A DNA stretch of 64,000 nucleotides from NCBI GenBank assembly GCA_027493055.1, contig JAPUDO010000050.1, forward strand, positions 13,412-77,411, written 5' to 3'. Positions 23,639-34,074 of the stretch are shown piece by piece. The DNA is from Niabella sp. GTDB taxonomy: Bacteria; Bacteroidota; Bacteroidia; Chitinophagales; Chitinophagaceae. The translations under genes were made by a program, and so were the position numbers. The first letter of the stretch is position 1; every line of letters begins with the position of its first letter. The notes under the pieces were generated by a model. The model had not been told where the DNA came from, did no database searches, and saw only the letters and a list, made by a program, of their open reading frames with translations.

Positions 23639-25729
23639 TTACAACTTCAATATAACTTCCTTAGTTGAACCTTTATACGGGCCGCCGGGCATAGGCACTT
23701 TCAGCAGTTTGGGTTTGCTGCCATCCGCTTTGCCAATAAGCAGGTTTAATGTATCTATAGCCTGAAGCGGATCGGCCAGGTACAGGTGAATGGCTCCGTC
23801 TGCTCCTATTTTGTATTGCAGCAGGCAGGGATTGTCGGCCTTTACCGTAATATTGCCCAGGGTGATTGTTTCGGGCTCATAAATAACGGCCTGGTAAATT
23901 TTCAGCCCTGAATGATATACCGCCTGGCAGGTTGTATTATTACCTAAGATATTTATTGCTTTCTGTTGGTTCACTCCTTTTGCTGTTGCTGCTCCGGGTA
24001 TTACCATATAGGCATACGAGGCATTTTGAGGCGCAGCGCCATGGTCAATCCACATTTTAAATACATTCCCGGTGATCATTTCTTTAGGGTGCGCGTTATT
24101 GATCCGGTACCAGGAGCCGGACTGTGCTGCATTGCTGATGCCTATTTTTGTGGCTTCGGGAAAATAGTAGGCGATATTATTGTGAAAAACAAGGCTTTGA
24201 GCGGGCAGGTCTTTTAGCTCGTTGGTGTTGGCGTTGAAGTTTGTGCCATCTACAGAAACAGCTCCTTTCAGCCATACCTGGTTTACAGTAGTTACCAGGT
24301 GCTCGCTGCCGGCAGATTGCAGACCAGAGCCGAGGCACACGATTATATCATCAAAAAAGAACCATGCCTTATTGGCTTTTACGCCATCATATTGCAACTG
24401 GTAGGCAGTAACGCCATACAGACTGTCTGAAACACCACCGGCAAAAGTATTATTGCCCGATACTCCCCAAAACTCAGTCATCCGTGGGTCTTCTTCATAG
24501 TCTTTACTGGTGGTGCCGGGTATTTTATCCCATTCCCAAACCGGCATTATGTTGTAATACTCAGGCCCTTCTACCTGTATATTAGTAGCCCCGTCAGGCA
24601 AGAAATTACCGTAAAGGTTTTCACTGTTGCCGGCTTCGGTGCGTTTGGTCCTGTTGCTGACTATTCTTACGTTAAAGCTGTAAGCGGGCCTTCTGTGAAT
24701 GGTGTAATCCCCCTTCCAGAAGTGATGGTGACAGGCGGTATTGTCTGAGGTATTATTATTCCACGATTGTATGGTTTTACCCCAGTACAGGCTATTATCA
24801 GTATCCTGTAATACCAGGCTTTTCATCCGCGGCACTTCAGCCTTTTTTAGCAGGATATTAGGCCTGCTCACGCCGCGCCCATGCACGCTAAAGTCTATAT
24901 AGTTATTCCTGATGGTTTTTAAATAGGAGTTCCTGTAAAAATTTGAAAAAAGCGCTACTTTTTCTTTACTCATAGCATAGGGAGTGCCGGTTACATAAGT
25001 AGAAATTTTCAGCACGCCTTTAATAAACTCCTCTCCATAGCCCGAAATATATAATTGAGGGCCATGCTGCAGGTAAGAATAATCGTATTGTAAACCTTCT
25101 TCTCCATCAACCAGCGATACCGGCATAAACAACTGTTGCAGCGAATGATTTAACAAGCTGTTATCCGCCGTTAATAAGGCCCGGTAGAAATAGTGCATGG
25201 CTATATCGGTTTTGTTTGCCCCGGTTTTTGCATCAGGATTGCCCCGCTGCATTCTTTCAATGAGCTGTTTTTCCATATCGGGGGGCAGCTTTTTACTGGC
25301 GTATCGCATCATAATAAGCAGCTCTCCCAGCTTCTGCGGAATATCTATTTCATTATGCCACCAGTTTTTACTTTTAGGGTCGGCTTTCAGCCAGAACTGC
25401 AGCCCGTTTACAATTCCATCATAAACATTTTTTTTGCCCTTCAGGCTGCTGTTGGGATTAGCATAAGCCCCTGCCATGTTCAGCATCCGCTCCATGTGAG
25501 CGGTGGCCGACCACATAGTCATTTCCTGTCCCTGGTAATTTACGTCTTTCCAGCTCCCGTCCGGCTGCTGGCTTGCCATTACCTCCAGCACCGGTTTTTC
25601 TTTGTTTTTATATAGCTGGATTTCATTTTCAAAAACCCGTTTCATGATGATGCTGAAATAGTCTGCCTGGGCAAAAGCGGTAGCAGTGATAGTGGTAAAT
25701 GCTGTAAGTAAAAAAAGATACTTGCTCAT
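23639..25729 (-). CDS. Polysaccharide lyase family 8 (chondroitin AC/hyaluronate lyase-like)
   Basis: About 696 residues from ATG 25729, with a signal peptide (MSKYLFLLTAFTTITATAFA). The longer frame from 25840 would run into the sulfatase gene and lacks a signal sequence at its start. Order: an N-terminal alpha/alpha toroid (residues about 30-330), a central beta super-sandwich (including HHHFWKGDYTIHRRPAYSFN, with WGVSGNNTFAGGVSDS further on), and a smaller C-terminal beta domain. PL8 enzymes cleave hyaluronan, chondroitin or xanthan by beta-elimination, leaving unsaturated uronic acid ends for the GH88 enzyme. The exact substrate cannot be read from the sequence. The sulfatase next door favours chondroitin sulfate. 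Confidence 0.88.
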   Translation of the reverse strand: MSKYLFLLTAFTTITATAFAQADYFSIIMKRVFENEIQLYKNKEKPVLEVMASQQPDGSWKDVNYQGQEMTMWSATAHMERMLNMAGAYANPNSSLKGKKNVYDGIVNGLQFWLKADPKSKNWWHNEIDIPQKLGELLIMMRYASKKLPPDMEKQLIERMQRGNPDAKTGANKTDIAMHYFYRALLTADNSLLNHSLQQLFMPVSLVDGEEGLQYDYSYLQHGPQLYISGYGEEFIKGVLKISTYVTGTPYAMSKEKVALFSNFYRNSYLKTIRNNYIDFSVHGRGVSRPNILLKKAEVPRMKSLVLQDTDNSLYWGKTIQSWNNNTSDNTACHHHFWKGDYTIHRRPAYSFNVRIVSNRTKRTEAGNSENLYGNFLPDGATNIQVEGPEYYNIMPVWEWDKIPGTTSKDYEEDPRMTEFWGVSGNNTFAGGVSDSLYGVTAYQLQYDGVKANKAWFFFDDIIVCLGSGLQSAGSEHLVTTVNQVWLKGAVSVDGTNFNANTNELKDLPAQSLVFHNNIAYYFPEATKIGISNAAQSGSWYRINNAHPKEMITGNVFKMWIDHGAAPQNASYAYMVIPGAATAKGVNQQKAINILGNNTTCQAVYHSGLKIYQAVIYEPETITLGNITVKADNPCLLQYKIGADGAIHLYLADPLQAIDTLNLLIGKADGSKPKLLKVPMPGGPYKGSTKEVILKL

Positions 25730-25752
25730 ATAATAATTTAGAATGTTCAAAT

Positions 25753-27153
25753 TTAAGGGTATTGCCTTTCCATTTCCCTGCCTGTAACTTCCATGCGGTG
25801 CTTCATCAATTGGTTGGTATCGCCGTAAGAGCTTGTCCAACGGGGTTGTTCCAACCCTTTTTCCCAGTTTTCCAGTTTGGCCAGCAGGAATTTAACCACT
25901 TTTGGGTACCGGGCAGCCAGGTTGACGCTTTCCTTAATATCATGATCAAGATCGAATAGTAACACCGGGTTGCTGCCGCTCCTGATCAGCTTCCATTTTC
26001 CGCTGTGCACTGCGGCGGCAATGCCCCTGCGCCAGAATAGGTCCTGGTGCGGTGTTTTACTTTTGTTGCTGATATAGTAAAGCAGGTTTTTGCCATCCAG
26101 TACCTGGTTCTTAACAGGCCTACCGTTGATAGCAGCCAGCGCTGTAGGTAGAATATCCAAGGATGAAACCATTTTATGGTAAGTGGTACCGGCTGTTATT
26201 TTTCCCGGCCATTGCATAATGAACGGCACCCGTATGCCACCTTCAAATTTGGAGCCTTTTAGGCCTCTCAGGGACCCATTATCAGCGGCGTTATTGGTAG
26301 CTGCGCCATTGTCGTTAATAAAAAATACCAGCGTATTATTATAAATGCCCTGCTTTTTCAATTCATCCATCAACTGGCTTATCCCTGTGTCCATGCACTT
26401 CATCATTGCTGCAAAAGCTCTTCTGTCTTTATCTTTTATAAATGAAAATTCCTTTTCCAGGCTGTCTAATCCCTGCATAGGAGTATGTATGGCGTTATAA
26501 GCCAGGTACATAAAAAATGGCTGGTTTTTATTTGCTCTTACATAATCCCTGGCGCGGGATGTAAACATCTCTGTGGTATAAGTAACCTGGTCTTCGGGAA
26601 CAGCTTTACCATCATCCCATAAAACCACTTCCTTCCCCGCAGGCTTTTTGTACCCGAAATAATCCCTGTGACCTCCCAGAAACCCGTAAAAATGATCAAA
26701 CCCCCTGTTCTGCGGATGGTACTTTTCCTCTGCGCCCAGGTGCCATTTACCAATAGCAATAGTAGCATAGCCATTAGCTTTGAACTGATCTGCTATGGTT
26801 TTAACCGATAGGTCTATGCCCACATCTTCTTTAGTAAAGCCTTTTGCCGGAAGATTGGAAGGGTTATGCTCAAACCCGAAACGCTGCTGGTATTTACCGG
26901 TGATCATCCCGGCACGGGAAGGGGCGCAAACAGAGGCGCTTACATAGGCCTGGGTAAACCTAATGCCGTTCCTGGCTAAAAGGTCAATATTGGGTGTGGG
27001 AATTTCCGTGCCGCCGTAACAGCCAAAATCCTGGTAGCCGCCGTCATCACTTACAATCAGGATCACGTTGGGCCGCTGAGCCATTTTTTGAGCCATGCCA
27101 ATCAGAGGAAACAGGCTTATAAAGATGACGATATGCAAGGCAATAGTTTTCAC
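25753..27153 (-). CDS. Secreted sulfatase (formylglycine-dependent, Cys type)
   Basis: A 466-residue arylsulfatase-like enzyme with a signal peptide and a GTG start. The modification site is CAPSRAG with Cys76, matching the C-x-P-S-R pattern needed for formylglycine formation. Metal ligands appear in VILIVSDDGGYQD (residues about 30-42) and FINDNGAATNN (about 270-280). It removes sulfate esters from glycans in the periplasm. With PL8 and GH88 it would complete breakdown of a sulfated glycosaminoglycan. No anaerobic sulfatase-maturating enzyme is in the window, so maturation depends on a gene elsewhere. Confidence 0.93.
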   Translation of the reverse strand: MKTIALHIVIFISLFPLIGMAQKMAQRPNVILIVSDDGGYQDFGCYGGTEIPTPNIDLLARNGIRFTQAYVSASVCAPSRAGMITGKYQQRFGFEHNPSNLPAKGFTKEDVGIDLSVKTIADQFKANGYATIAIGKWHLGAEEKYHPQNRGFDHFYGFLGGHRDYFGYKKPAGKEVVLWDDGKAVPEDQVTYTTEMFTSRARDYVRANKNQPFFMYLAYNAIHTPMQGLDSLEKEFSFIKDKDRRAFAAMMKCMDTGISQLMDELKKQGIYNNTLVFFINDNGAATNNAADNGSLRGLKGSKFEGGIRVPFIMQWPGKITAGTTYHKMVSSLDILPTALAAINGRPVKNQVLDGKNLLYYISNKSKTPHQDLFWRRGIAAAVHSGKWKLIRSGSNPVLLFDLDHDIKESVNLAARYPKVVKFLLAKLENWEKGLEQPRWTSSYGDTNQLMKHRMEVTGREMERQYP

Positions 27154-27233
27154 GATAACTGTATTTACAACTTCAAATATCTTTTATAAACGAAATAAAG
27201 GAGGGTAAAAATTAGGATTTATAGGGGTAAAAT

Positions 27234-30200
27234 TTAGTTTTCAGGCTCAAAAGGTGCCGGGTTTTCGTTATTAAGGCCTTTTATGTAATCAGTAGGGGCA
27301 TTGCCAAAGTGCTTTTTAAATTCTTTGCTGAAATACTTTCGGTCGCTGAAACCTACCGAGTAAGCCACTTCAGCAACGTTCATACTTCCCTGCTTTAAAA
27401 GCTGCGCAGCGCGGTTGAGCCTTACCGACTTTATAAAATCGGTGATAGTAAGTCCGGTAAGCGCTTTTAGTTTTTTATACAGTACGGTTTGGCTCATGCC
27501 TATTTTTGTTATCAGCGCTCCTACATTAAAATCTGGCTCATCTATATTTTCTTCCACCAGCTCTGCCAGCCGGTTCAGGAATTTTTGATCGGGGTTATCA
27601 TCTGCCAGCACTTCTTTGGGCATCAGCATGAGTTCCCTTACGTATTTGCTTTTCAGGATATTTAATGCGGCAAGCTGGTTCTTCACGTTCAGCTCAAGCA
27701 CCTGCAGGCTGAATGGCTTGGACATATAAATAGTAGCCCCGGATTCTAATCCTTCTATCAAATGTACCGGAGTGTCCATGGCCGTAAGCATAATTACAGG
27801 TATATGGTGGAGGCGTATATCGGCCCTCAATTTTTTGCAGAATTCAAAGCCATCCATTTCAGGCATACTTACATCAGTAATGATCAGGTCCGGCATTTTA
27901 TCAACTGCTTTAGCTAAACCTTCGGCTCCGTTGGAGGCTTCAATAATAGTGTAATCCTGTAGCGACTGGGACAGGAACTCCCGGAGGTCGGTGTTGTCCT
28001 CAATTATGAGGATGGTTGCCCTGGGTGGAACGGCAGTGGTTGTTGTATTGTCGGTTACTTCATCTTTATCGGCGATGGCTACCGGGATGGCCGCTGTTTC
28101 CGGTATGGATGCTGCAAGATCGTTTTCCGCTAACTGTTGCGGATCAAGATGCGCTGTGCCTTTTTTCAGCGTTATGTAAAACCGTGTGCCGGGATCGTCA
28201 CTTTCCCTGCTGCTTACGGAAATGGAGCCATCGTGCAGGTCAATGATCTGTTTGGCAAGCGCCAGGCCAATGCCCCATCCTATAGTGTTGATTTGTTTAT
28301 GCTCTGCCTGGTAAAAATTATTGAAGATCTGGTCCTGGTCTTCTTTAGGAATGCCCACCCCATTATCCTCTACAATAATCAGTGCTTCACTGCCTTTATC
28401 CTGGATAATAAAACGAATACTGCCTCTTTTCGGTGTGAATTTAAATGCGTTTGACAGGGTGTTAAACAACACTTTCTCAAACTGGTTTTTATCTATATAA
28501 ACATCCAGGTGTTCCACATCTGTAGAAAAAGTATATGCTATATGGTGCGCCTGCGCTTCGCTTTCAAATGCTGATGCCAGCTTCCGGCAATAGTTGACCA
28601 GGTCGGTTTTGGTAAATTTCAGGGTTAAATTACCGGCTTCTATTTTTCTAAAATCCAGCAGCTCTGTAATCAGCTTTAGCAGGCGGTTGCTCTGGTCTTT
28701 TATCCTTACCAGTTGTTGCTGAATGGATGCATCGTTTTTTGTGATATTGATCAGCTTTTCTAACGGTGCATAAATAAGCGACAGCGGTGTTCTGATCTCA
28801 TGCGAGATCCTGGTAAAAAAATCAAGCCTGGATTTATACATTTCTTCCTGCCGCTCGTTGACCAGGTGCTCAAAGCGCAAATCGGCAGCTAATTTTTCCT
28901 GCTTTCTGAGGAATTTATTTAAGAAGTACAATGCAGTCAACAGTAAAAGAACATAAGACAGTTTGGCCCACCATGTTTTCCATAAAGGCGGCAGCACCAC
29001 AATTTCCAGGGAAACCGGCTCTGCACTCCATCCACTATCAGTATTAGCTGCTTTTACTAAAAAAGTGTATGTGCCCGGAGGCAAATTAGTATAGGTAGCA
29101 ACAGGAGTAGATACATAGTTCCATTCTTTTTCAAATCCTTTTAACCGGTAGGCATATTTTATTTTGTGCGGAGCGGCATAATTAAAGCCCGTAAACTCCA
29201 GCGTAAAAATATTTTGATCGGCTTTTAATGTGATAGATTTTGTATAGGCAATATCTTCTGTCAGGATTTTATCCGCCCCTGCTGGTTCTACTGGTTTATT
29301 AAACAATTTTAAGGAGGTAATAACCACTTTAGGAGCCGTGGTATTGGCGCTCATCGGCTTTGGCGTAAAAGATACCAGTCCTTTGTAGCTGCCAAAGTAC
29401 ATCATATTGGTTGCTGTATCATACAATACAGACTTTATGCTGAACTCGTTGGTGGGCAATCCATCGGCCATATCAAAGACTTTTATATGCCGGCCGGATT
29501 TCTGCATTACAGCTAACCCCCTGTCGGTACTTATCCAAACCTGGTTCAGCCGGTCAAAACTGATAGCCGATATATTATTACCGGGCAGCCCGTCTTTTGT
29601 AGTATAGGTTATGAAGGAGTTGGTTGCGACATTATAGCGACTGACACCACCACTGTAAGTACCAATCCAAACGTTTCCCTGGCGATCTTCCTGTATGCAA
29701 TTAATATAGCTGCTGCCAATACCACTTTCCCCTGGCAGGTAAAGCTCAAAACCGGAACCGTTAGCACGCATCAGGTTAAGCCCTTTGGCAGTACCTACCC
29801 ATATATTGCCCCTGGAATCCTGCAAAATATCTTTTATATAATTATTGGAGATGCTTTGCGGCGAGCTCGTTTCATTGATATGCCTGAAAGTTCCCGTTGC
29901 GGGTTCTAACAGGTTCAATCCTCTTGAGGCAGTACCCAGCCATATTTTACCGGTACTATCTTCTGCTATGCTGCTGATATAACCTTCATTTAATTTATTT
30001 GGATTTTCCGGCTGTGGTAAAAAATGGGTGAATTGCCCGCTGTTATAGTTATACAGGTCCAGTCCATTCTCTAAAAGACCCAGCCATGCGTTATTATTTT
30101 TGTCAATCCAGATAGACTTAACCGTATTGGCGTGTATGGTATTATTGCCGGAAGCTGAATGCTGAAAATTGCGTACCTGCTTATTGCCGGGGTCTGACAA

Positions 30201-31358
30201 AAAAATCCCATATCCTTCTGTTCCCACCCACATATTATTTTTCCTGTCCTTAGCTATTGTGCTGATAATACGTCCCTGCAATTCCCGCACATAATTTCCG
30301 GGATTGTTGAGCTGGAAAAACATGGCATCAGGGTGCGTTACATTTACGCCACCAAAATTGGTCCCCAGCCATACGGAACCCTTGTCATCTATATAAATTG
30401 TCTTAATTGAATTGTCATTAATTGTATTTGGCTGATCGGCATTGTTCTGAAAAACAGCTTCGGTTTTCAGTGTCTGCGGGTTAAAATAATTGAGGCCGTT
30501 TTGTGTGCCTACGTATAATATACCGTTTTTATCCGGAACTATTTTGCGGATATTGTCGTTGGATAAATTGCTGTTTGCGGTTGTGATATTAATCATTTCC
30601 CCGGTTGCGGTATTTATTCTAAACAGGCCGCCTTTGTCGGTTCCTGCCCATATATTACCCTGCCTGTCCTGTGTTACAGATCTTACAAAATTGTGATGAG
30701 GCGCAATAGCGGCGGAATTGAGATGGTTAATGGTTTTATACTTGTTGGTTGTGCCGGATGAAGAAAAGCATGTCAGTCCTCCGGTAGTGCCTGCCCATAT
30801 ATTACCATCCCTGTCTTCGAACACATCGTACACATCTTTTGCTGCCAACCCGTCATTTACAGTATAATGATGAAAAGTTCTTGATGTACTATTTTCAAGC
30901 ATAGAAAGGCCATCGTTAGTTCCCAGCCATAGTTTACCATCTTTGGCAATGCAAATTGAAAGAACGGCAAACGTGCCTGGATATTTCTTCCCGGCTGTTG
31001 CATAAGATATCTGCTCGAAGGCGCCTGTTTTGATATTAAGGTAATTGAGCCCTTTCTGACTGCCTATCCATAAGTTTCCGGATGGGTCTTTTTTAATGTC
31101 GTAGATATATTCATTGGAAAGGATGGATTGGGGATTTTCCGGATCGTTACGGTATATTTTTACAGTTCTGCCATCAAAACGGTTTAATCCATCTCTTGTA
31201 CCAAACCACATAAAACCCTGGTTATCCTTGCATACAGACAGCACCGTGCTGTTTGACAAGCCGCCATCTACAGTGATATGTGAGAACGGGCGCTGCGCAT
31301 ACAGCAAATTATTTAAAAGGAATAAAGGGATAAAAAATTTTAGCCAGTTTTTATACAT
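27234..31358 (-). CDS. Hybrid two-component system sensor/regulator (HTCS)
   Basis: A 1374-residue single-chain regulator. Order: signal peptide (1-21); a double seven-bladed periplasmic propeller (about 25-690, many NxWxGTxxGL-type repeats); a Y_Y_Y domain (about 715-790); one transmembrane helix (about 795-815); a histidine kinase with His853 in ISHEIRTPLS; an ATPase domain; a receiver with Asp1162 in ITDVSMPEMDG; and an AraC-type DNA-binding domain (about 1255-1360, ending FSKEFKKHFGNAPTDYI). HTCS proteins bind oligosaccharides in the periplasm and switch on the neighbouring utilisation locus. Located upstream of the sulfatase on the same strand, it is the likely local regulator. Confidence 0.96.
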   Translation of the reverse strand: MYKNWLKFFIPLFLLNNLLYAQRPFSHITVDGGLSNSTVLSVCKDNQGFMWFGTRDGLNRFDGRTVKIYRNDPENPQSILSNEYIYDIKKDPSGNLWIGSQKGLNYLNIKTGAFEQISYATAGKKYPGTFAVLSICIAKDGKLWLGTNDGLSMLENSTSRTFHHYTVNDGLAAKDVYDVFEDRDGNIWAGTTGGLTCFSSSGTTNKYKTINHLNSAAIAPHHNFVRSVTQDRQGNIWAGTDKGGLFRINTATGEMINITTANSNLSNDNIRKIVPDKNGILYVGTQNGLNYFNPQTLKTEAVFQNNADQPNTINDNSIKTIYIDDKGSVWLGTNFGGVNVTHPDAMFFQLNNPGNYVRELQGRIISTIAKDRKNNMWVGTEGYGIFLSDPGNKQVRNFQHSASGNNTIHANTVKSIWIDKNNNAWLGLLENGLDLYNYNSGQFTHFLPQPENPNKLNEGYISSIAEDSTGKIWLGTASRGLNLLEPATGTFRHINETSSPQSISNNYIKDILQDSRGNIWVGTAKGLNLMRANGSGFELYLPGESGIGSSYINCIQEDRQGNVWIGTYSGGVSRYNVATNSFITYTTKDGLPGNNISAISFDRLNQVWISTDRGLAVMQKSGRHIKVFDMADGLPTNEFSIKSVLYDTATNMMYFGSYKGLVSFTPKPMSANTTAPKVVITSLKLFNKPVEPAGADKILTEDIAYTKSITLKADQNIFTLEFTGFNYAAPHKIKYAYRLKGFEKEWNYVSTPVATYTNLPPGTYTFLVKAANTDSGWSAEPVSLEIVVLPPLWKTWWAKLSYVLLLLTALYFLNKFLRKQEKLAADLRFEHLVNERQEEMYKSRLDFFTRISHEIRTPLSLIYAPLEKLINITKNDASIQQQLVRIKDQSNRLLKLITELLDFRKIEAGNLTLKFTKTDLVNYCRKLASAFESEAQAHHIAYTFSTDVEHLDVYIDKNQFEKVLFNTLSNAFKFTPKRGSIRFIIQDKGSEALIIVEDNGVGIPKEDQDQIFNNFYQAEHKQINTIGWGIGLALAKQIIDLHDGSISVSSRESDDPGTRFYITLKKGTAHLDPQQLAENDLAASIPETAAIPVAIADKDEVTDNTTTTAVPPRATILIIEDNTDLREFLSQSLQDYTIIEASNGAEGLAKAVDKMPDLIITDVSMPEMDGFEFCKKLRADIRLHHIPVIMLTAMDTPVHLIEGLESGATIYMSKPFSLQVLELNVKNQLAALNILKSKYVRELMLMPKEVLADDNPDQKFLNRLAELVEENIDEPDFNVGALITKIGMSQTVLYKKLKALTGLTITDFIKSVRLNRAAQLLKQGSMNVAEVAYSVGFSDRKYFSKEFKKHFGNAPTDYIKGLNNENPAPFEPEN

Positions 31359-31674
31359 CGCCTCATTGCTGATTAATTTTGTGAAACCCTTTTAGTAAAA
31401 ATAGTCTTTTTCAGGAAAAGAGGCAGATAGATAAGAGAGGGCAAACGTAAATATTTACATGGTTTATACGTTAATTTTAATGCCACAGATACACAGATAT
31501 ACACCTCTGGCGCAAATTTGCACTATCCTGTTTCAATTATAGTTATTTCTATTTGTGTCTGAATATTCGGGATGGCAAAATTTGTGAGCTAGCCCTGGTC
31601 GGTGAGGAGGATGGGCAAAAAGATAAAGTGATTTTCTTATCTTACAGCCCGCTCAAGCTAAATTTAATTCAGTT
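31359..31674. other. 316-base intergenic region between divergent genes
   Basis: Leader space for the HTCS (minus) and the HD hydrolase (plus). It contains AATGCCACAGATACACAGAT at about 31479-31498, the type of phrase that recurs in dispersed Bacteroidota intergenic repeats, and TATCTTAC near 31638, a weak -7 box for the plus-strand gene. No gene seen. Confidence 0.4.
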
Positions 31675-32892
31675 ATGCCCCAGGCACGCAAAATTATCAA
31701 TGATCCTGTTTATGGATTTATTACTATAGATCACCCTTTGTTGTTACAGATCATTTCTCATCCTTACTATCAAAGGTTACGTAATATTCACCAGATGGCT
31801 TTTGCGCACCTGGTTTATCCCGGCGCGGTGCACAGCCGCCTTCATCATTCTTTAGGCGCCTATCATCTTATGTGCATGGCCCTTGCCGAGCTGAAAAGCA
31901 AAGGGACGGATATTACACCCGACGAGGAATTAGGTGCTAAACTGGCTATTTTATTGCACGATGCAGGGCATGGCCCTTTCTCGCACGCGCTGGAGCAGGA
32001 GCTGATCAAAGGTGCTCACCACGAAAGTATTTCGCTGATGATCATGCAAAAGCTGAATGATGAGCTGGACGGGCAATTGGAAACGGCTATCAGTATTTTT
32101 ACGGATCAATACCCCAAAAAATTCCTGCATCAGTTGGTTTCGAGCCAGCTGGATGTGGACCGGATGGATTACCTGAACCGCGACAGCTTTTTTACAGGTG
32201 TAGCGGAGGGGGTGATTGGCTACGACCGGATCATCAAAATGCTGGCGGTAAAAGATGGCAACCTGGTGGTGGAGGAAAAAGCAATCTACTCCATAGAAAA
32301 ATTTTTGCTGAGCCGGCGGATCATGTACTGGCAGGTGTATTTGCACAAAACAGTAGTGGCTGCCGAAAAAATGCTCATCAGGGTTATACGCAGGGCAAAA
32401 GAGCTTATCAGCAAAGGAGAAAAATTGCACGCCGCCACCGCATCATTCGATAAGTTCTTACATCTTTCCGGAGATAAGATAGCAGTTGCAGGTTTGCTGG
32501 ACGATTTTTGCCGGATGGATGACCACGATATCATGGCAACGGTAAAAAACTGGTGCGATCATCCGGATAAGATACTTTCTGTCCTGAGCAGGGCTATCAT
32601 TCAACGAAAGATTATGCACATCAGGTTGCAGGCGCAGCCCATTGATGAGGCTTTCAGGAAAGAAAAAAGCAAGGAGATAGCAGCGCTGACAGGCCTGGAG
32701 ACCGGAGATCTGTCCTATTTTGTCTTTGGCGGCGAGGCTACCAACCGGCTCTATAACCTCGATAATGAAAGCATTAGCATTTTGTATAAAGACGAAACAC
32801 TAAGAGATATTTCCGAGGTAGATAACGCCCTCATAAACATTAAGATAAGTGAGCCTGTTAAAAAATATTATTTTTGCTGGTTAAGAGTTTGA
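31675..32892 (+). CDS. HD-domain phosphohydrolase (dNTPase/SAMHD1-like)
   Basis: A 405-residue HD-superfamily hydrolase. The metal site is visible as His in SRLHHSLGAYH (about residue 58), His-Asp in ILLHDAGHGPFSHALE (about 100-115) and Asp in QLDVDRMDYLNRDSF (about 163-175), the same layout as SAMHD1-type dNTP triphosphohydrolases. Residues 1-20 read VYGFITIDHPLL, typical of this subgroup. It probably hydrolyses a nucleotide; the substrate is not known. The gene stands alone, followed by lpxD after 91 bases. Confidence 0.88.
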   Translation: MPQARKIINDPVYGFITIDHPLLLQIISHPYYQRLRNIHQMAFAHLVYPGAVHSRLHHSLGAYHLMCMALAELKSKGTDITPDEELGAKLAILLHDAGHGPFSHALEQELIKGAHHESISLMIMQKLNDELDGQLETAISIFTDQYPKKFLHQLVSSQLDVDRMDYLNRDSFFTGVAEGVIGYDRIIKMLAVKDGNLVVEEKAIYSIEKFLLSRRIMYWQVYLHKTVVAAEKMLIRVIRRAKELISKGEKLHAATASFDKFLHLSGDKIAVAGLLDDFCRMDDHDIMATVKNWCDHPDKILSVLSRAIIQRKIMHIRLQAQPIDEAFRKEKSKEIAALTGLETGDLSYFVFGGEATNRLYNLDNESISILYKDETLRDISEVDNALINIKISEPVKKYYFCWLRV

Positions 32893-32983
32893 TTTTAAAG
32901 TTTAACTTTTAATATTTTTATACTTGTCTACCTTCGATTTAAAACTGTAACAGCTTAACAAATAAAATTTTAAATATCTGAAA

Positions 32984-34024
32984 ATGCTTTTTTCTGCTTC
33001 TCAAATCGCGCTGCTAATTAATGGTACGGTAGAGGGTGATCCTAATGCTACCGTAGGGTCATTTGGTAAAATTGAAGAAGCAGGGGAGGGGCAGCTAAGC
33101 TTTTTGGCTAATCCCAAGTATGAAGAATATCTATACACTACTAAAGCTACTATTATAATTGTTAATGAGTCGCTCGAACTAAGGCAGGCTGTAAGCCCTG
33201 CATTGATCAGGGTAAAAGATGCCTACAGCGCTTTTGCTGCTTTATTGGGCAAATACCAGGAGTTTAAACAACAACAATTGAAAGGCATCCAGCAGCCGGT
33301 TTACCTATCTGCCACGGTTTCTTATGCCGATGATGTTTTTATCGGGGCTTTTGCTTACCTGGGCGATAACGTAAAGGTAGGGGAGGGTTCAAAGATATAC
33401 CCGGGTGTTTTCTTGGGAGATAATGTGGTAGTTGGAAAAAATACAACACTGCATTCTGGTGTGAAAATCTTGCACAGCTGCCAGGTGGGTAATAATGTAA
33501 CCATACATGCGGGTACAGTTATTGGCAGCGACGGGTTTGGTTTTGCGCCACAGGCGGATGGCAGCTTTTCTAAAGTGCCGCAGATCGGAAATGTGATAAT
33601 TGAAGATGATGTAGAGATAGGGGCTAACAGCACCATAGACCGGGCTACTATTGGTTCTACTATTATTAAGAAGGGGGCCAAGCTGGATAACCTGATCCAG
33701 ATCGCGCACAATGTGGAAATAGGTCATAGTACAGTGGTAGCTGCGCAGGCGGGTATCAGCGGCAGTACTAAAGTGGGCAATGGTGTGATGATTGGCGGCC
33801 AGGCAGGTATTGTAGGACATCTGCATATTGGCGATGGCGCTAAAATTAATGCACAGAGCGGAGTGAGTAAAGATCTTGAGCCCGGTAAAGCCGTTACCGG
33901 TTCTCCTGCGCACGATTACACTTCGGCCCTGCGCAGCCAGGCCCTTAGCCGTAAGCTGCCCGAGCTTGAAAAGCGGATAAAAGAGCTGGAGCAGGTGATT
34001 GTTCAGCTGAGACCCACGGTGTAA
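32984..34024 (+). CDS. lpxD: UDP-3-O-acylglucosamine N-acyltransferase LpxD
   Basis: A 346-residue acyltransferase of lipid A synthesis that adds the second 3-hydroxyacyl chain to UDP-3-O-acylglucosamine. The N-terminal LpxD domain covers about residues 1-95 ([18 protein letters not shown]). A left-handed beta-helix of hexapeptide repeats follows (about 100-310). The presumed catalytic His is in [12 protein letters not shown], about residue 242. A C-terminal helix ([13 protein letters not shown]) ends the protein. Length and layout are normal. The rest of the lipid A operon is not adjacent. Confidence 0.95.
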   Translation: MLFSASQIALLINGTVEGDPNATVGSFGKIEEAGEGQLSFLANPKYEEYLYTTKATIIIVNESLELRQAVSPALIRVKDAYSAFAALLGKYQEFKQQQLKGIQQPVYLSATVSYADDVFIGAFAYLGDNVKVGEGSKIYPGVFLGDNVVVGKNTTLHSGVKILHSCQVGNNVTIHAGTVIGSDGFGFAPQADGSFSKVPQIGNVIIEDDVEIGANSTIDRATIGSTIIKKGAKLDNLIQIAHNVEIGHSTVVAAQAGISGSTKVGNGVMIGGQAGIVGHLHIGDGAKINAQSGVSKDLEPGKAVTGSPAHDYTSALRSQALSRKLPELEKRIKELEQVIVQLRPTV

Positions 34025-34027
34025 ATA

Positions 34028-34055
34028 GATAACCGTTGACAGATGACGGTTCTTA
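34028..34055. repeat. Short heptanucleotide array (4 units)
   Basis: GATAACC, GTTGACA, GATGACG, GTTCTTA in register with 7-base spacing just after the lpxD stop. Units are degenerate, so this is the weakest of the arrays. Confidence 0.4.
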
Positions 34056-34074
34056 ACTTAGCTTCCCTCAAAAA

